Source: Xylogone sp. PMI_703 (taxonomy: Eukaryota; Ascomycota; Leotiomycetes). Taken from it: a DNA stretch of 64,000 nt. Position numbers and translations under genes: made by a program. The stretch lies in the NCBI GenBank assembly GCA_021399445.1, contig JAJTUQ010000001.1, positions 7,750,001 to 7,814,000 on the forward strand, read 5' to 3'. A model generated the notes under the pieces. The model did not search any database and was not told the origin of the DNA. It saw nothing but the letters and a program-made list of their open reading frames with translations. This document shows, piece after piece, positions 11,010 through 22,675 of the stretch (positions are counted from its first letter, which is position 1; each line of letters opens with the position of its first letter).

Positions 11010-13656
11010 TCAACCGCCTTGTCCTCCAGGTGGAGTGTGAACATAATCTGCGTACTGATAAGCGGGACTGAAGAGCGAGCTTTGAAGCATTGTTGCCTTA
11101 TCAAAATCGCTGGTCCTAGGATAGGAAGTGTTGTTATCATAGCCATTAGTTGTCCTGCTATTGCCGTAAACCAAACCGGTATCATATCGTGAATTGAGGT
11201 GTGAACTAGTATATATACTGCTGGAAGTAGAGAAATCAGAGGCTTGTGTGGGAAGGTATTGCTGAGCGAGCATATCCAGTGTGGCATCGTTGGTCGATTC
11301 GTGAAGAGGATTTGACAAAGACCCTATCGAAGACCCCTGATAGCTACTATTTCCGCTTTTAGAGTTTCTTGATTCTCTTGGGAACATGACATCGGCAGAA
11401 TAAAACTTCTGGTTATGGCTATGCTGCGGGGATGAAGTGTGATAAGCAGTTGGTAGTCTGTCAGAACCTGTAGACTTCAATTCATTGGGCTTAGGGGTAA
11501 AAGGAGAGTTCCATATCCCAGGCAGACTAGGAAGTAGCTTGGGTGTGGCCTGTTGAAAGACGAGTGGATCATTCGCATTGAGTGAAGCATATATATCGTT
11601 TGCGGTCCGACTATGCATCCCATAAGAAGTCTCATTGCTAGATTGGCACCTATCTCCCGATGGCTCTAGCAAGCTCTCAACCATCCTATGCATTTCCTGA
11701 TCTAAGCGAAACTGGCTATCTGAACCTGCGGTGTCGTCTTCTAATGCAACATCTTCCTTGACTTGCATAACCGATCTAGGTTCTACGTCGCTGCTGTTGT
11801 CGTCTTTGGCTGAAGTTGGTCGCGAACTACTTTCGGTGCCAATATCATTAACAGTTATGGAAGTAGGCAAATTGGATTCAGCGTAGATAAATTGGCAGGC
11901 ATCAACGTTTAAAGTGATAGGATAGTCCGGGTTTACACTCAACGTAAGGCCACAGAGAAGGATATCTCGAACTCGAGCCAGCATTTCGACGTTAGGGTGA
12001 CTTCTCTCAATACCTAGATCGGTCGTCCTCGGCTTCAGTCCGTTTGAGTCTGTATAGAAATCGCAATCTTGCGTAAGTAATGGATCTCGCAAAGGCTTGA
12101 ACCCAATTGTACTCTCGTCCTCTTCGAATAGGTAATTGATAGAAGGAAGCTCTTCTACCGGGAAGAAGTTTGCGAGCCTTGTTAAAACAGCACAATACGT
12201 CTTCCACATCTCCATTATATGCGAGCTGACAATGCCATTGCCAACCTGCGCGATGATGATGCGGGCTTGGCAGACGAGCCATATGCTATATTTCCGAAGA
12301 GCCGGTAAAATTCTACGTGCAACGACGGTAATCTTTTCACGGGCTCCATTGGAATGTGACCCATTCGTGGCGTTTGGGAGATCTTCACCCGTTGATGGTC
12401 CTGCTAGCTCAGGAAGTAAGATCTCAAGGAATACAGTGATCATGCGAACATTGAAGCGCAGAAAGAAGAAATAAGACTGTATAGTCTCTTGAGTAGCACT
12501 AGTTCCTTGTTCTACACAGTGTTAGCTATCTAGTCTTCTGCCATATCAGATCATAACTTGCCTTTGACTCTTTCACCTGCAAAGTATTCAGCAGCAATAT
12601 TGATAATAATGAACTTCTCTAAGGTGGTCTCAAAAACTTGGTCTTTCAGCAACAGAGTAAGTCTATAGAGAACCTCCTTCTCTAGTTCTTCGTGCGTGGA
12701 AAATTCAATCCCCTTATACAATTTGGCGTGGAGTCGTACAAACCACAAGACTAAGGTAGCCTCAACATCGGTTTTAACCTTCGGGCCTCGTTCCCATGCC
12801 GTTGTGATCTTCTTGAATTCAATCTCAAGATTTCCTTTGGCAAGCGGATGTGGTTCCTGAACAGCTAGTGCGCGGTACAAATGATAGACTGCATCGAGAT
12901 GGTTACCGTCGGCTAACGCAATCACAGCCATTTGATTATGCGCACTTCCAGAGTCAGGATAGAGGTCACTAGCAAGTTGGTAGTATGCCAAAGCGGGTTC
13001 CCAACTTCTGTCTTTAGTTCTGAGTTCGTTCCGATATCGCGACAGGTCGCCCAGTCGTAGGAGAGTAAAATGGCAGGATAACTCAATCAATTGCTCGACT
13101 TTTGGAGAGACCTTCACTCGATCGTCAACGGTGAGCGTATTGAGTGATAACCGATGAGCTATTCTACGTAGGCCCGCCATTCCAGAGAAGTGGGAGGCTA
13201 AACGTTGAATATAGCCTTTATAGAAGAATTGGCTCGTTTTGATGAAATCTGCGTAACGTTTTTCCAGCTTCCGCTTTTCAACAACGTGCTTTTTATGATC
13301 GCCTGATCGATAATGATTGACCATCTTCCGGTATCGGTTATTTATATTACTATGCGCATCCCAAAGGTGATATTCTACACCCTCTTTGGTAGCATATTCA
13401 AAGTCGAGGAAGATGGTGGTTTCGCAGGCAACGCGCATCCTAAGGAGACAAGTTGAATATGACTATCATATCTCATGAATGTGTGACATACTGAGTAATG
13501 AGATGCTCAATATCGTCGAACAAAGGGAGATCCTTCTTCAACTGTGCCTGCAACTCCTTCTCTATCTGTACCGCCACCCTTGGGCCGATGTTAACTAACG
13601 TCTAGGAAATGATCGGATTGTTGTACTAACTTCCACTTTGCCATAGCTGTCTCCAT
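11010..13656 (-). CDS. EST1/SMG5-7 family protein (EBS1/SMG7-like)
   Basis: Four exons, 13656-13631, 13578-13492, 13439-12562 and 12510/12511-11010, encode about 830 aa. The N-terminal half has the EST1 14-3-3-like TPR fold: YRKMVNHYR, FYKGYIQRLASHF, the SCHFTLLRLGDLSRYR helix and WEPALAYYQLASDLYPDSG, then the conserved SAHNQMAVIALADGNHLDAV and YHLYRALAVQEPHPLAKGNL. This region binds phospho-UPF1 in SMG proteins. The C-terminal 450 residues are Ser/Asn-rich and disordered. I see no PIN nuclease domain, so EBS1/SMG7-type is likelier than SMG6. The likely role is nonsense-mediated decay and/or telomere maintenance (family knowledge). The third intron, about 12512-12561, has a GC donor (AAAG|GCAAGT). 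The first intron (13579-13630) was chosen because it keeps frame and joins WK to VAVQIEKELQ. Confidence 0.85.
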
Positions 13657-14223
13657 TACTTTGCTTCTGTCGCAATATTGTTGCCGACCCCACGGTCAGC
13701 CTTGAGGTTAGATCTCCCAGTCGGCTCCCGCAAGTCGAGAGATGAAGATGCAATCCATAGATGGTATAATGAATTTAGATATGACCGGGGTTGGAGCGCC
13801 GCTACTGGGAGAGACGGCGTGCGGGACGCTTTTGCAAAGAAGTCTAGCAGTGAATCTGCTAGAAGCGACGGCGGGGCCTTTATTGACAACAAATATTATT
13901 CATTAATCAAAGATCATAGATGCCGGAAGTGACAGGGCGCATGCGCAAGTGGTTTTGGGTCGCTTCCCGCATCTCACTTAATGCGCACGGACCAGCAAGG
14001 CTGTACAGCAGTACCGTAAATCTACAGCCTTTTGGTTCTTTCTGCAGTGCCAACTATCATCCGCACTATACTTAGCACTTCGACAAAAATGAATTTTCAC
14101 GGTTTTATCAATATATATATTTCGGTCTAGTACTACATACAATCTTAATCCTAAGAGATCAAGAACAGATAAGGTCATCGTGGCCCGTGAACTAAGTAAT
14201 ACCCCGCTATTAAGCCTTTGAAG
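13657..14223. promoter_or_regulatory. Divergent promoter interval EST1-like / ZNF511-like
   Basis: 567 bp separate the two divergent starts. Open frames on both strands at 13656-13932 overlap each other and show no domain, so I treat them as chance. An AT-rich block lies at 14100-14150. No specific element is assigned. Confidence 0.4.
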
Positions 14224-15111
14224 ATGGCCAAACGCTCACGAGAGGACTTTGAGCCTCGTTTTGAAGCTTCGGATTCGTTTGACGGTCTTGATTCCCGGCG
14301 CAGCTTAGAAACATCGTTTGATATAGACAAAACTTCAATATCGCCAAAGCTTTTACATCTCGACCTCGAAAGCGGTGAAGAACTATCCCAAACGTCCCAG
14401 ATGCGTTGCTCATTACCACCTCACCGAGACATGTTCTCATTTACATCTTATGAAGATTATGAGGTTCACTACAATAAATTTCATGTAAATAGATGTGTCG
14501 AATGTCACAAAAACTTCCCCACCAACCACTTCCTTAACCTACATATTGAGGAGAGTCACGATCCTCTGATACTAGTTAGGCGAGAGAGAGGCGATAAAAC
14601 TGTGAGTACCTTCGAGAACTTGAAACTAGAAATCACGTTTAATCTTAACAATCCTTGTTAGTATTCATGTTATGTGGAAGACTGTGACCGAAAGTTCTCT
14701 GCGCCGGCGAAAAGACGTATGCATCTAATAGACAAGCATTTTTTCCCTAAGGATTACAATTTTTTTGTGACTGTTGACGGTATAGATAAGCAAAGCTCAA
14801 TGCTGCAGTTAGGCCGTCATCGACGAAGGAGTTCTGCCGCCCAATATAAAGCTTACAGAGATGACAGAGCTGGTAGACGCAGCTTTCCTGCAAACAGTGC
14901 TAAAGGAAGCGGCGCTGAAGCTGAAAACAATGCAGAAGATCATGGCGAGATCACCAATAGATCTTCTGCAAATATAAAATCAAAAACATTGCAGGAAGAT
15001 GAGGTTATGGAAGACTTATCTAGTGCAATGTCTTCTTTGAAAGTCGTTCCTTTAAGCATACGTTTCGGACGGAGCAGCGCTCATGGTAGAGGAGGATTTG
15101 CTAGGAAATGA
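14224..15111 (+). CDS. C2H2 zinc-finger protein, ZNF511 family
   Basis: Two exons, 14224-14601 and 14662-15111, with a 60-nt intron, encode 275 aa. The Asp/Ser-rich N terminus is followed by three C2H2-type modules. These are a diverged one starting RCSLPPHRDMFSF, a central one CVECHKNFPTNHFLNLHIEESH, and a third CYVEDCDRKFSAPAKRRMHLIDKH after the splice. The tail FFPKDYNFF...GIDKQSSML matches the conserved block that follows the fingers in ZNF511 homologues. The C terminus is basic and ends in an RG-rich stretch. The family is conserved from fungi to mammals but its molecular role is poorly known; nucleic-acid binding is inferred. A TTG-AAG precedes ATG-GCC in frame, and the ATG at 14224 is the natural start. 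Confidence 0.85.
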
Positions 15112-15310
15112 CTTACTTCACGGCAGTCTTCGACTTCTGATAGCCATATTAAACTGGCATTTCTATCACTCGTTCTCAGAAACTGCATGGCAGTCATTGA
15201 AGAAATAAAACAGTGATATTTACAGGGGTATCAGTGTTGTCTATCATAAACTCCAGAACTCCGAGTGCTACAAGCTATGCTGAACGCGATAATTTCCCTT
15301 TCTGTTATAA

Positions 15311-16007
15311 TTAAAATATCCCAATTCGCGCACCCCACCCATCGCCTCGTGGATTCGCGATTATCTGGTATGGAAATGGATTTGTCTCGCTAGTAGTGAT
15401 CGGAGGAATATGGTCCTTTTCCTGATTCACGGTACTCACGATTTTCATCGCGGCCTTCAATAACATTGCTTCCATGGCTTTTCGAACTTTCGCACGCTCT
15501 AGAAAGCAATTAGACCGAATATAACCAAACACGTATGGTTATAGGGATACAAACGACTCTCGGTGCGAGGAGTTGCTAGTGTAACATCAATAGTCCACTG
15601 CTCCCAGCAAACCTCCTCTTCCCCTTTAGTAAACCAAGCCTTTCGCCGTTTCTTTTCGAAAAACTGAACAGCTAGTAGAGCTCGTACTCCCGTACTTCTT
15701 GAGCTCATGTCCGAACTGGAGTCAAGCTGTCGAGCAAGAGCGGCTGTTCTTTGCTCAATCAACGTTTCCAGTTCTGCATCATCCACAACCGGCAGGGTTA
15801 TATCAAGAACATCTCGAGTCTTCGGCCTAATAGAAGGGAAAAATCTGTGGAAGAAGATCGTATGCAGTATCCCTTGCGTCCGGCCCGTCAGCAAATCCTG
15901 CGCAAATCCTGCATATTCTAGATCGTCATACCTCTAACAACATCTTTCACCGAACTGGGGTCTGCGAAAAGATCAATACTATATTCTGGGGGTCTGCGTG
16001 ATTCCAT
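15311..16007 (-). CDS. ATG101: Autophagy-related protein 101
   Basis: ATG101 is a HORMA-domain protein that pairs with ATG13 in the Atg1/ULK1 initiation complex. It is present in fission yeast and filamentous fungi and absent from budding yeast. Exons 16007-15932, 15872-15555 and 15498-15311 (introns 59 and 56 nt) give 193 aa. The protein starts MESRRPPEYSIDLFADPSSV, then reads DVVRGILHTIFFHRFFPSIRP and TRDVLDITLP. The block FFEKKRRKAWF is followed by EEVCWEQWTIDVTLATPRTE, and the C terminus reads IPPITTSETNPFPYQI ending GWGARIGIF. These segments span the family from end to end. It is divergently arranged with PEX3, with only 292 bp between starts. Confidence 0.94.
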
Positions 16008-16299
16008 TGCCGTAAAATTCTGCGCAATCCACACTTCTAGTATGTTGTGGTTGGTTTCGAGCGGTGGAGGGGAGCTCTTTGCAATGATTAAGCAATGGAG
16101 GGGCGACTGTGGCGCTCCCCATCTAAAAGTGGGTTAGCCTTTTATCCCAGCCACGCGATTCACATCATCCTCGTTCAACCTCGGCCCAGGAATCCACTTT
16201 AAGCCTCGATCACTAACGCCTTGATATCATCCTCCTTAATTTCTAAAGTTCCCGGATTTGAGAAGGGGATGTTAAACTCTTGAGACGACGCACGTAGCT
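16008..16299. promoter_or_regulatory. Bidirectional promoter ATG101 / PEX3
   Basis: The 292-bp gap between two divergent ATGs must contain both core promoters and both 5' UTRs. No TATA box stands out. The short gap makes co-regulation of the two genes plausible, which is inference. Confidence 0.5.
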
Positions 16300-17976
16300 A
16301 TGATATCCGCCACTCGCAAATGGTTTCGGCGGAATAGAAATACATTTGCAGTCGGATTTGGTGTTTTAGGTGTTGGATATGTCGCGACACAATATGTCCT
16401 AGGAAGGATAACAGATGCGCGGGAGCGTATGAGCAGTGATCGCATAGCTCGAGAGAAGTAAAACCACACAGGAGTGTCTGCCTAGACGGATTGATACTTA
16501 TTTTGGTTATTAGCCTTCGACGTCGCTTCCAACAGAATCAGGAGGACTGCACATTTACCGTACTTGCTCTTCTTCCTACCGCAACTGAAAACATTTTGGC
16601 TGAACTTGAAACGGAACGGATTACACTAGAATTACAGCAGCAAAAGGCGGCCAAGCTAGCTCGTAATGGAGAGCTCAACTCGTCCGAGCTTGGTTCCGGC
16701 CCTCCTAGTGTAACTGATGATGATGGCAGAAGTATGGTTAGTCTACAAAGCGAAAGCGGAGTTCATGCTAGTCAAATACAACTTCCAAATGCTTCAGTTA
16801 TCGGCGATGGACCCCAGGATGGAGGCCAACAGGCACAGAAAACGAAAAAATCCAAACTTCAACTTTGGAATCAGCTGAAGATTAGTGGTAAGATCACAAC
16901 CCCTACTGCGCACTCGGTCTGATATCCTAGTAGCTATCACGCGGGCCTTTACATTAATATACACACTCGCTCTCCTATCTTTACTTACGCGCATACAATT
17001 AAATCTATTGGGCAGACGCAGCTACTTGTCTAGCGTCGTCTCCCTAGCGACTGGTGCGCCTGAACAGTCTACTATCAATCTGGAAAACAACGATGACGAT
17101 AATCCCGATCAAGTTTATGGCAATGATTTCGAGACAAATCGGCAATACCTAACCTTCAGTTGGTGGTTACTACACAGAGGCTGGAAAGAGGTCATGCTTA
17201 AAGTTGAGGAGGCTGTTAAAGATGTTTTTGGGAAACTAAGTCCTCGAGATGATGTAACGATGCAACGATTCTCCGAGCTTACGCTTGAAGTACGGAAGAG
17301 AGTTGAAGGCGCGACAGAGGCTGACAGAAAGGCAAATAAGTGGCTTCAATATCTCCTTCCACCAAGGGAAGAAGAAGCTTTCGTGCTCAAAGAATCCGGC
17401 ATGATAACTGAATCTACTCAGCCTGGTGCGAGCGCTGCATCCGTGTCAAGCACAGCACCACTTCGGCGTCTCCTTGATGAGACTTCGGATTTAATTGACT
17501 CACCTCCCTTTTCTCATGTTTTGACAATGCTCCTAGACGCAGGTTTTTCCATGCTAGTCGACGAGAAGATCGCGCAACAAGCGTATAAACAACCTGCACC
17601 GGTGAATGTTGCTGATGGGAGCAATGCCCAGATCGAGGAATTAGTCGACATAAAGCCTATTAAGTTGCCAATTATCCTTGCTATCCTCACGAGACAAGCT
17701 CATAAGATTGGTAACGGGGTGCCAAATGAGTATCTTCAGGCTATGGAACAGGTCAAAGATTTAGAGGCCTTCGCAGCAGTAGTGTACTCTAGCAACTGGG
17801 AGACTGAAATAAGTCCACTTCACGAGCAGAGCATTGATACAACAGCGGAGAGGGTTAAGAGTCCCGCGGACGGCGGGGTTTCGGCAAGTAGCGTCGTGGA
17901 TGTTGGTGCCGAGAGCACATTCGAGCATGCTTGGGATAAAGCTGTAGATAATGTGGAAAAGACCTCCACTGTTTAA
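16300..17976 (+). CDS. PEX3: Peroxin Pex3, peroxisomal membrane biogenesis factor
   Basis: Pex3 is a peroxisomal membrane protein that docks Pex19 for membrane-protein import and recruits inheritance and pexophagy factors. Exons 16300-16457, 16514-16887 and 16931-17976, with introns of 56 and 43 nt, encode 525 aa. The N terminus MISATRKWFRRNRNTFAVG is a basic anchor followed by a glycine-rich membrane segment at about residues 17-36. After the first intron comes the conserved LRRRFQQNQEDCTFTVLALL and LPTATENIL. The second intron falls between LWNQLKIS and ITRAFTLIYTLALLSLL, where RIQLNLLGRRSYL continues the Pex3 core. A Ser/Gln-rich insert lies at about residues 115-165. The C-terminal 100 residues are acidic and less conserved. 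Confidence 0.93.
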
Positions 17977-18269
17977 GTTCTAGGGACTGGATTGCTACTC
18001 GGCTAAGATCTGCTTATTAGAACACGGAGCGGGTTTCTTTTGCAGCCAAGGAAGAGCGTGGTGTAAGATTATGCGTTGCTAGTATTAGAGATTCGACAAC
18101 AGGAATGTCTGTCTAGTGTACTGAACCTCTACCCAACTACGGTAGTTTCTGTAAACCTGCTCGCGACAGCATTTCCCATCACCTCCACCCACCAACGCCT
18201 AAACCATAGATATGACCCATTGCACCAAAAACAACATTGCATGCTTCATTAATTTTAATATGCCGGTAT

Positions 18270-18952
18270 TTAGAGTACTCCTTTCACAAATTGGTCAAGA
18301 GCCAACTCGAATAGTTCATTAGCAACACCCTCACCCCCTGGATGCTCGACAGGAGAAAGTGGATTCTTAACAACTGTAAGACATAGTTAGAAATACCAAT
18401 ATATACATATTTCCAAAACCGTACCGAATTCAACATATAGATTCACATATATTTGGTGCAGCACATTCCTCATGTTGGGTGTTTGGGTATCAGTAAGCAT
18501 TACAAACTTGATATTCGTGAGGGTTTCGTAATAGTGCAATTTGTACTGGCCAGTCCGATATGATATGAAGCTGCGACCCGGAATAAACCTCTCGTTTCGA
18601 CGGCAGTACCTGGATATGTTCTTACCTATCATCAGGACCACCAAGCTTGCGCACCATGTTTCGCAAAGAAAATATCGTTCCGAAGATTAGCTTAGCATCA
18701 TCCTGAGCGCTTAATCTTGATGTTCGATTCCTTGCAGACCCAAGGTCTGCGGTAGGGGTGCTACCAGTGCTCGATCCAGAAAGAGGTCTTGCCGACTTCG
18801 TTCCAGTTGATGGTAAGGGGAGATGCCATAATTTGGAATAGATACATTCCGCTTGAAAGGAATTAGCGCAAGTGTAAGCCATATAATCACAATTAGAAGG
18901 GGAAAAAATACTTACTGTGTCGGTCAAATATATAGAAAGAATATACAACCAT
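18270..18952 (-). CDS. BET5: TRAPP complex core subunit BET5 (TRAPPC1)
   Basis: BET5 is a longin-fold subunit shared by the TRAPP complexes, which activate Rab1/Ypt1 at the Golgi. Exons 18952-18916, 18851-18626, 18570-18425 and 18373-18270 encode 170 aa. It begins MVVYSFYIFDRHTECIYSKL. The longin core includes DDAKLIFGTIFSLRNMVRKL, FISYRTGQYKLHYYETLTN and KFVMLTDTQTPNMRNVLHQI, and it ends with NPLSPVEHPGGEGVANELF. A Ser/Gly/Thr-rich insert of about 35 residues at positions 23-58 interrupts the first longin hairpin, as in other filamentous fungi. Introns of 64, 55 and 51 nt all keep frame. The promoter side faces the CaMKK-like gene. Confidence 0.93.
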
Positions 18953-19216
18953 GGTCACAACTTGATACCATGGAAGTTCCTTGACGTCTCTGTTAAGGGT
19001 TATTAGTGGCTTGGTGATAGCTAACAAGGCTTGCGCCAGGCACAGACGGATGCTGCGATGGGCCAACCACGAGTGCGGCTAGGGAACCCTTGCCCAGAAC
19101 GAGCCCCGCTAAACACATGCGGTGGGATTTATGAGTGCCAGCCTCGCCAGCTGAGAAGAGAGCTGCGTTGTTCTAACAACTACTCTCCTGATCATGCTGG
19201 ACAGAACAATCAGGCA

Positions 19217-21453
19217 ATGATGAGTCTAGTTACTGGTAGTTGTGAGACCTCCAGTCCCGTATCTGGCAAGGAAGCTGAGGTTACTCTTTTGCCAAAACAT
19301 GGTATCAACCTAAATGTTCCAGCTGAGGGTCCACCTACACCCATTCAACCCCAGTCAGTTCATCTTTCAGGGCAAATTGACAGCACAAGATATTTACATG
19401 ACCTCTCGCAGATCGGTATCTCCATATCCAAGCCCGTTACGGCATCATCGTCGTACTCCATCATATCATAGAGAGATAAAGGTCAGCCTTGCGATTGGAA
19501 ATTGCGTACTATTTTACTGATACCTTTAAGGAAACTCTCAATGCAAGATCAGCGTACATGAATAACTTGTACGATGGCAAACCTGAACATCATATTAATC
19601 AATATATCATCAAAGATGAGATAGGAAGAGGATCATTCGGAGCAGTACATTTGGCAGTTGATCAGTATGGCCAGGAATATGTAGGGAAACCCATTGCTTT
19701 CTCCATTCGATAAGTGATAACTAATTTTATTATAGGCAATCAAAGAGTTCTCCAAATCGCGACTGCGCAAGCGTGCTCAGTCAAACATCCTTCGAAGACC
19801 CCATTTCGCCAGGAGGCCAGGACCTTTAGCCCCAGGTAGCGGCTTTAGCTCCCCTTCTAACCGGAATCCAGCTTCCCAGATTCATGATGATGAGAGTAAA
19901 TCAAACTCACTATATTTAATCAAAGAAGAGATTGCAATTATGAAGAAATTGAATCACCCCAACTTAGTGTCCTTGATCGAGGTTCTTGATGATCCTGAAG
20001 AGGACTCTTTGTATATGGTCCTAGAAATGTGTAAAAAGGGAGTGGTAATGAAAGTTGGTCTTGATGAAAGGGCAGATCCCTATGATGCGGAAAGCTGCAG
20101 GTGTTGGTTTAGAGACCTAATACTAGGAATAGAATACCGTAGGTCTCGGTGTTCCCCTTTTCCACTCACATAATAACAGCATATAGTTCATGCGCAGGGT
20201 GTTGTGCATCGTGATATTAAGCCTGATAATCTTCTCCTCACTGAGGATGATGTACTCAAGGTTGTTGATTTCGGAGTGTCCGAAATGTTTGACAAACAGT
20301 CCGATATGCGAACGTCTAAATCAGCAGGATCACCGGCTTTCCTCCCTCCGGAGCTTTGTGTTGCTAAGCATGGAAATATCTCGGGCAGAGCTGCCGATAT
20401 TTGGTCAATGGGAGTCTCTTTGTATTGTCTCCGATTTGGAAGGATACCTTTCGAACGGTCGGGAGTCCTTGAGATGTACGAGGCAATCAAAAATGATGAT
20501 GTTGTCTTTGACCAAGACATGGAGCCGGAGTTTGTAGACCTTATGCGGGCACTTTTGGAAAAGAATCCAGATAATAGGATTACCATGGAACAGCTTCGTG
20601 TATGATGTTTAATCCCCAGTTAGAGCTCGCTGACATGTAGATCCAGAACCATCCATGGGTAACAAAAAATGATACCGACCCTCTCCTCTCATCCGAAGAG
20701 AATATTTCGGATTTGGTAGAACCACCAAGTGAAGCTGAGGTAAATCATGCTATCACAGTGAAAATGAGGAATCTCCTAATAATGGTTTGTTTCCTAAAGT
20801 CTTTCCGCCTCTCAGCTGCTTATCCGTCATAGATGAAAGCGGTGAAGAAATTCAAGGCGCTTCTCAAGAAAAAAACAGACATTATATCAGTCCAGCCAAT
20901 TCGAAGTATCCCAATTATCCAAAAGGCTATAGAGACGGATGGTGAACTCGGGATTTCAGTAGACGCTGGCGATGATAAACCAACGGCTGTTAACCTCGAA
21001 AGCGGTCGAGATTTAGTAGTTCCTCTTGCTGAAACCAGCTATTGTGGCAAGACCATCGATCCGTCTACAGCCCCTTCCACGTCTACACAAAATCCCAGCC
21101 AAATAAACCATTCTCACCGTCAAGACTCGGATATTGATGTTGTAGAGAGCTCGAGCGCAGCAAGGTCAATACATTCTCGACTGGTAATCCCCGGCGAAAG
21201 AGGTCATGCTCATGACCCTCTGGATAGTGACCCTTTATTCCTTGGTGTTGGCTTGGGGAACCAAGGTGATTCATCTACTCCCACCGAAGAACCCCTGGTC
21301 GCCGAATCGCCTACCGCAGCTGACTTCGATATCTATGGTACAGCATACCAGGAAGAAGTAAAGCGGATCCGCGAAACTCAGGGACATAGGGCCAAGATTT
21401 ACTTAACTAAACGAGTCGACGAGAATGCTCTGGATACTCCAAATGCGGTGTAA
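19217..21453 (+). CDS. Calmodulin-kinase-kinase-like Ser/Thr kinase (SAK1/TOS3/ELM1 group)
   Basis: Kinases of this group activate AMPK/Snf1 or CaMK by activation-loop phosphorylation. Firm exons are 19371-19481, 19531-19680, 19736-20138, 20187-20599, 20641-20784 and 20833-21453. The kinase domain has the glycine loop IGRGSFGAVHLA, the catalytic lysine AIKEF, an RKR-rich insert (RLRKRAQSNILRR), EMCKKGVVMKV, HRDIKPDNLL, the DFG motif as VVDFGVSE, and the activation segment SAGSPAFLPPE. After the domain come NHPWVTK and MKAVKKFKALLKKK, the usual place of the autoinhibitory/calmodulin-binding segment in CaMKKs. The N terminus is not settled. I place a first exon at 19217-19279, which keeps frame, but other donors upstream of 19371 also work. 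The model gives about 634 aa. Confidence 0.85.
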
Positions 21454-22128
21454 AACGATGCACAATGTTAGTAGCGCTTGAGCAGCACGGAAGGGACATC
21501 TCAAGCTAAAATGGCTTAGCAGCTGTAAATATGCAGTGCAGTCTCCACTATATGCTTTCAGCTGTTGTAGTACAACCAGTGATATATCACAAGGTATTGA
21601 TAGGGTCGGGGGCGAAGTGGTAAATTTTACACTTCAGAGATAGAGTAATACATGAAGAAAGGGGTACCATCAGAAATGATACCATTGGTCTCGATTCCAC
21701 TCCGCACGGGTCTTTCCTGTCTAGAGTATTGAAAAAGACAACAGGGGGGCTTAGAAAAGGATATAGGTATACACCATCAGGATATGCTATGAGTACCTAA
21801 TATATTATATCATCTAACTACTCCTTTACCCCAGAAATAGTAGACACTTGAATACCAGATGTTGTACATAATTCTGTTTAAGATTACAATACAAACTTTG
21901 ATTTTCTTCTAAACTAGAAAATGCTTCATATTTCATCGTATTATTATTTTAGATCCCAAACGCCAGTGCCATTGAATTCTCCATTATGCTTAATCGCCCT
22001 ATGCCTTTCCAGGTCACCAAACTCCACCCACAAAGCTAACATCATTAAAGCAAAGCTGTCTGTACAATACAGTGAGTGAACACTCCTATTTTTGAAGTCC
22101 ATAGCATACTGTTTCCCAGATAAGAAGC
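21454..22128. other. Intergenic between convergent genes
   Basis: 3' flanks of the CaMKK-like and BUD31 genes, AT-rich around 21780-21960. No coding signal is seen. Confidence 0.5.
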
Positions 22129-22675
22129 CTAATCGTTTGAAGCACATCCTCGGCAACCACAGCTCACACACTCAACATTAGTCCCTTCCTTCATCTGAGC
22201 TTTTGGGACCCGACAGATGCAAGTGGAGTTGAAGTTCGTCTCTTTAGTTTGAACACATCTGAGACAGCACAGCTATAATTCATCCAGTCAGCAGCAACTC
22301 TTTTGCCTTACATTTTAACCGGGGGGGGGGGGGGGAGGAAAGCAAAATCCATGGGAAAGACATCAAACGCACCTTCTCATACCCCTGCTTCTTCCACTTC
22401 GCAATAAGCATGGGATCAGCGTACCCATTCTTCAGCAACCAGTCGTACAGCTGCTTGCTGATGGCCTCCTTCTCGTAGTACAGCTCATACACATATCGCG
22501 ATCTCTGATGGCTGATCTGGAATATGGGCCACTGGGCCTGGTGCTTGGGCATATTATTCGTGGGCGCATTCTCGGCGTCTTTCATCTTGTTGCTGAAAAC
22601 GAGTAGATCGTCTTCGATATCAGAGAAGCCCTCTGGCGGTGGCTTGCGTTTCGAGGCATGGCGAATAGCTGGCAT
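22129..22675 (-). CDS. BUD31: Pre-mRNA splicing factor BUD31 (G10 family)
   Basis: BUD31 is a small zinc-binding protein of the Prp19-related part of the activated spliceosome. Exons 22675-22373 and 22272-22129 encode 148 aa. The N terminus [20 protein letters not shown] is nearly invariant in the family. It is followed by [19 protein letters not shown] and [20 protein letters not shown], and the C-terminal cysteine-rich zinc region includes [20 protein letters not shown] and [15 protein letters not shown]. The single intron (22273-22372, 100 nt) contains an uninterrupted G15 run on the + strand (C15 in the transcript). The start at 22675 is preferred over an in-frame upstream codon because MPAIRH is the conserved start. 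Confidence 0.96.
22321..22335. repeat. G15 homopolymer inside the BUD31 intron
   Basis: Fifteen consecutive G on the + strand, followed by AGGAAAG. In the BUD31 pre-mRNA this is a C15 tract about 50-60 nt before the acceptor. Homopolymers of this length are prone to slippage, so the true length may vary. Confidence 0.9.

Noticed and set aside
13656..13932. Frames of 78 and 84 codons on opposite strands upstream of the EST1-like gene
   Set aside because: They are mutually antisense, lack motifs, and the minus one stops exactly at the EST1-like ATG (TAATG). Treated as leader or promoter.
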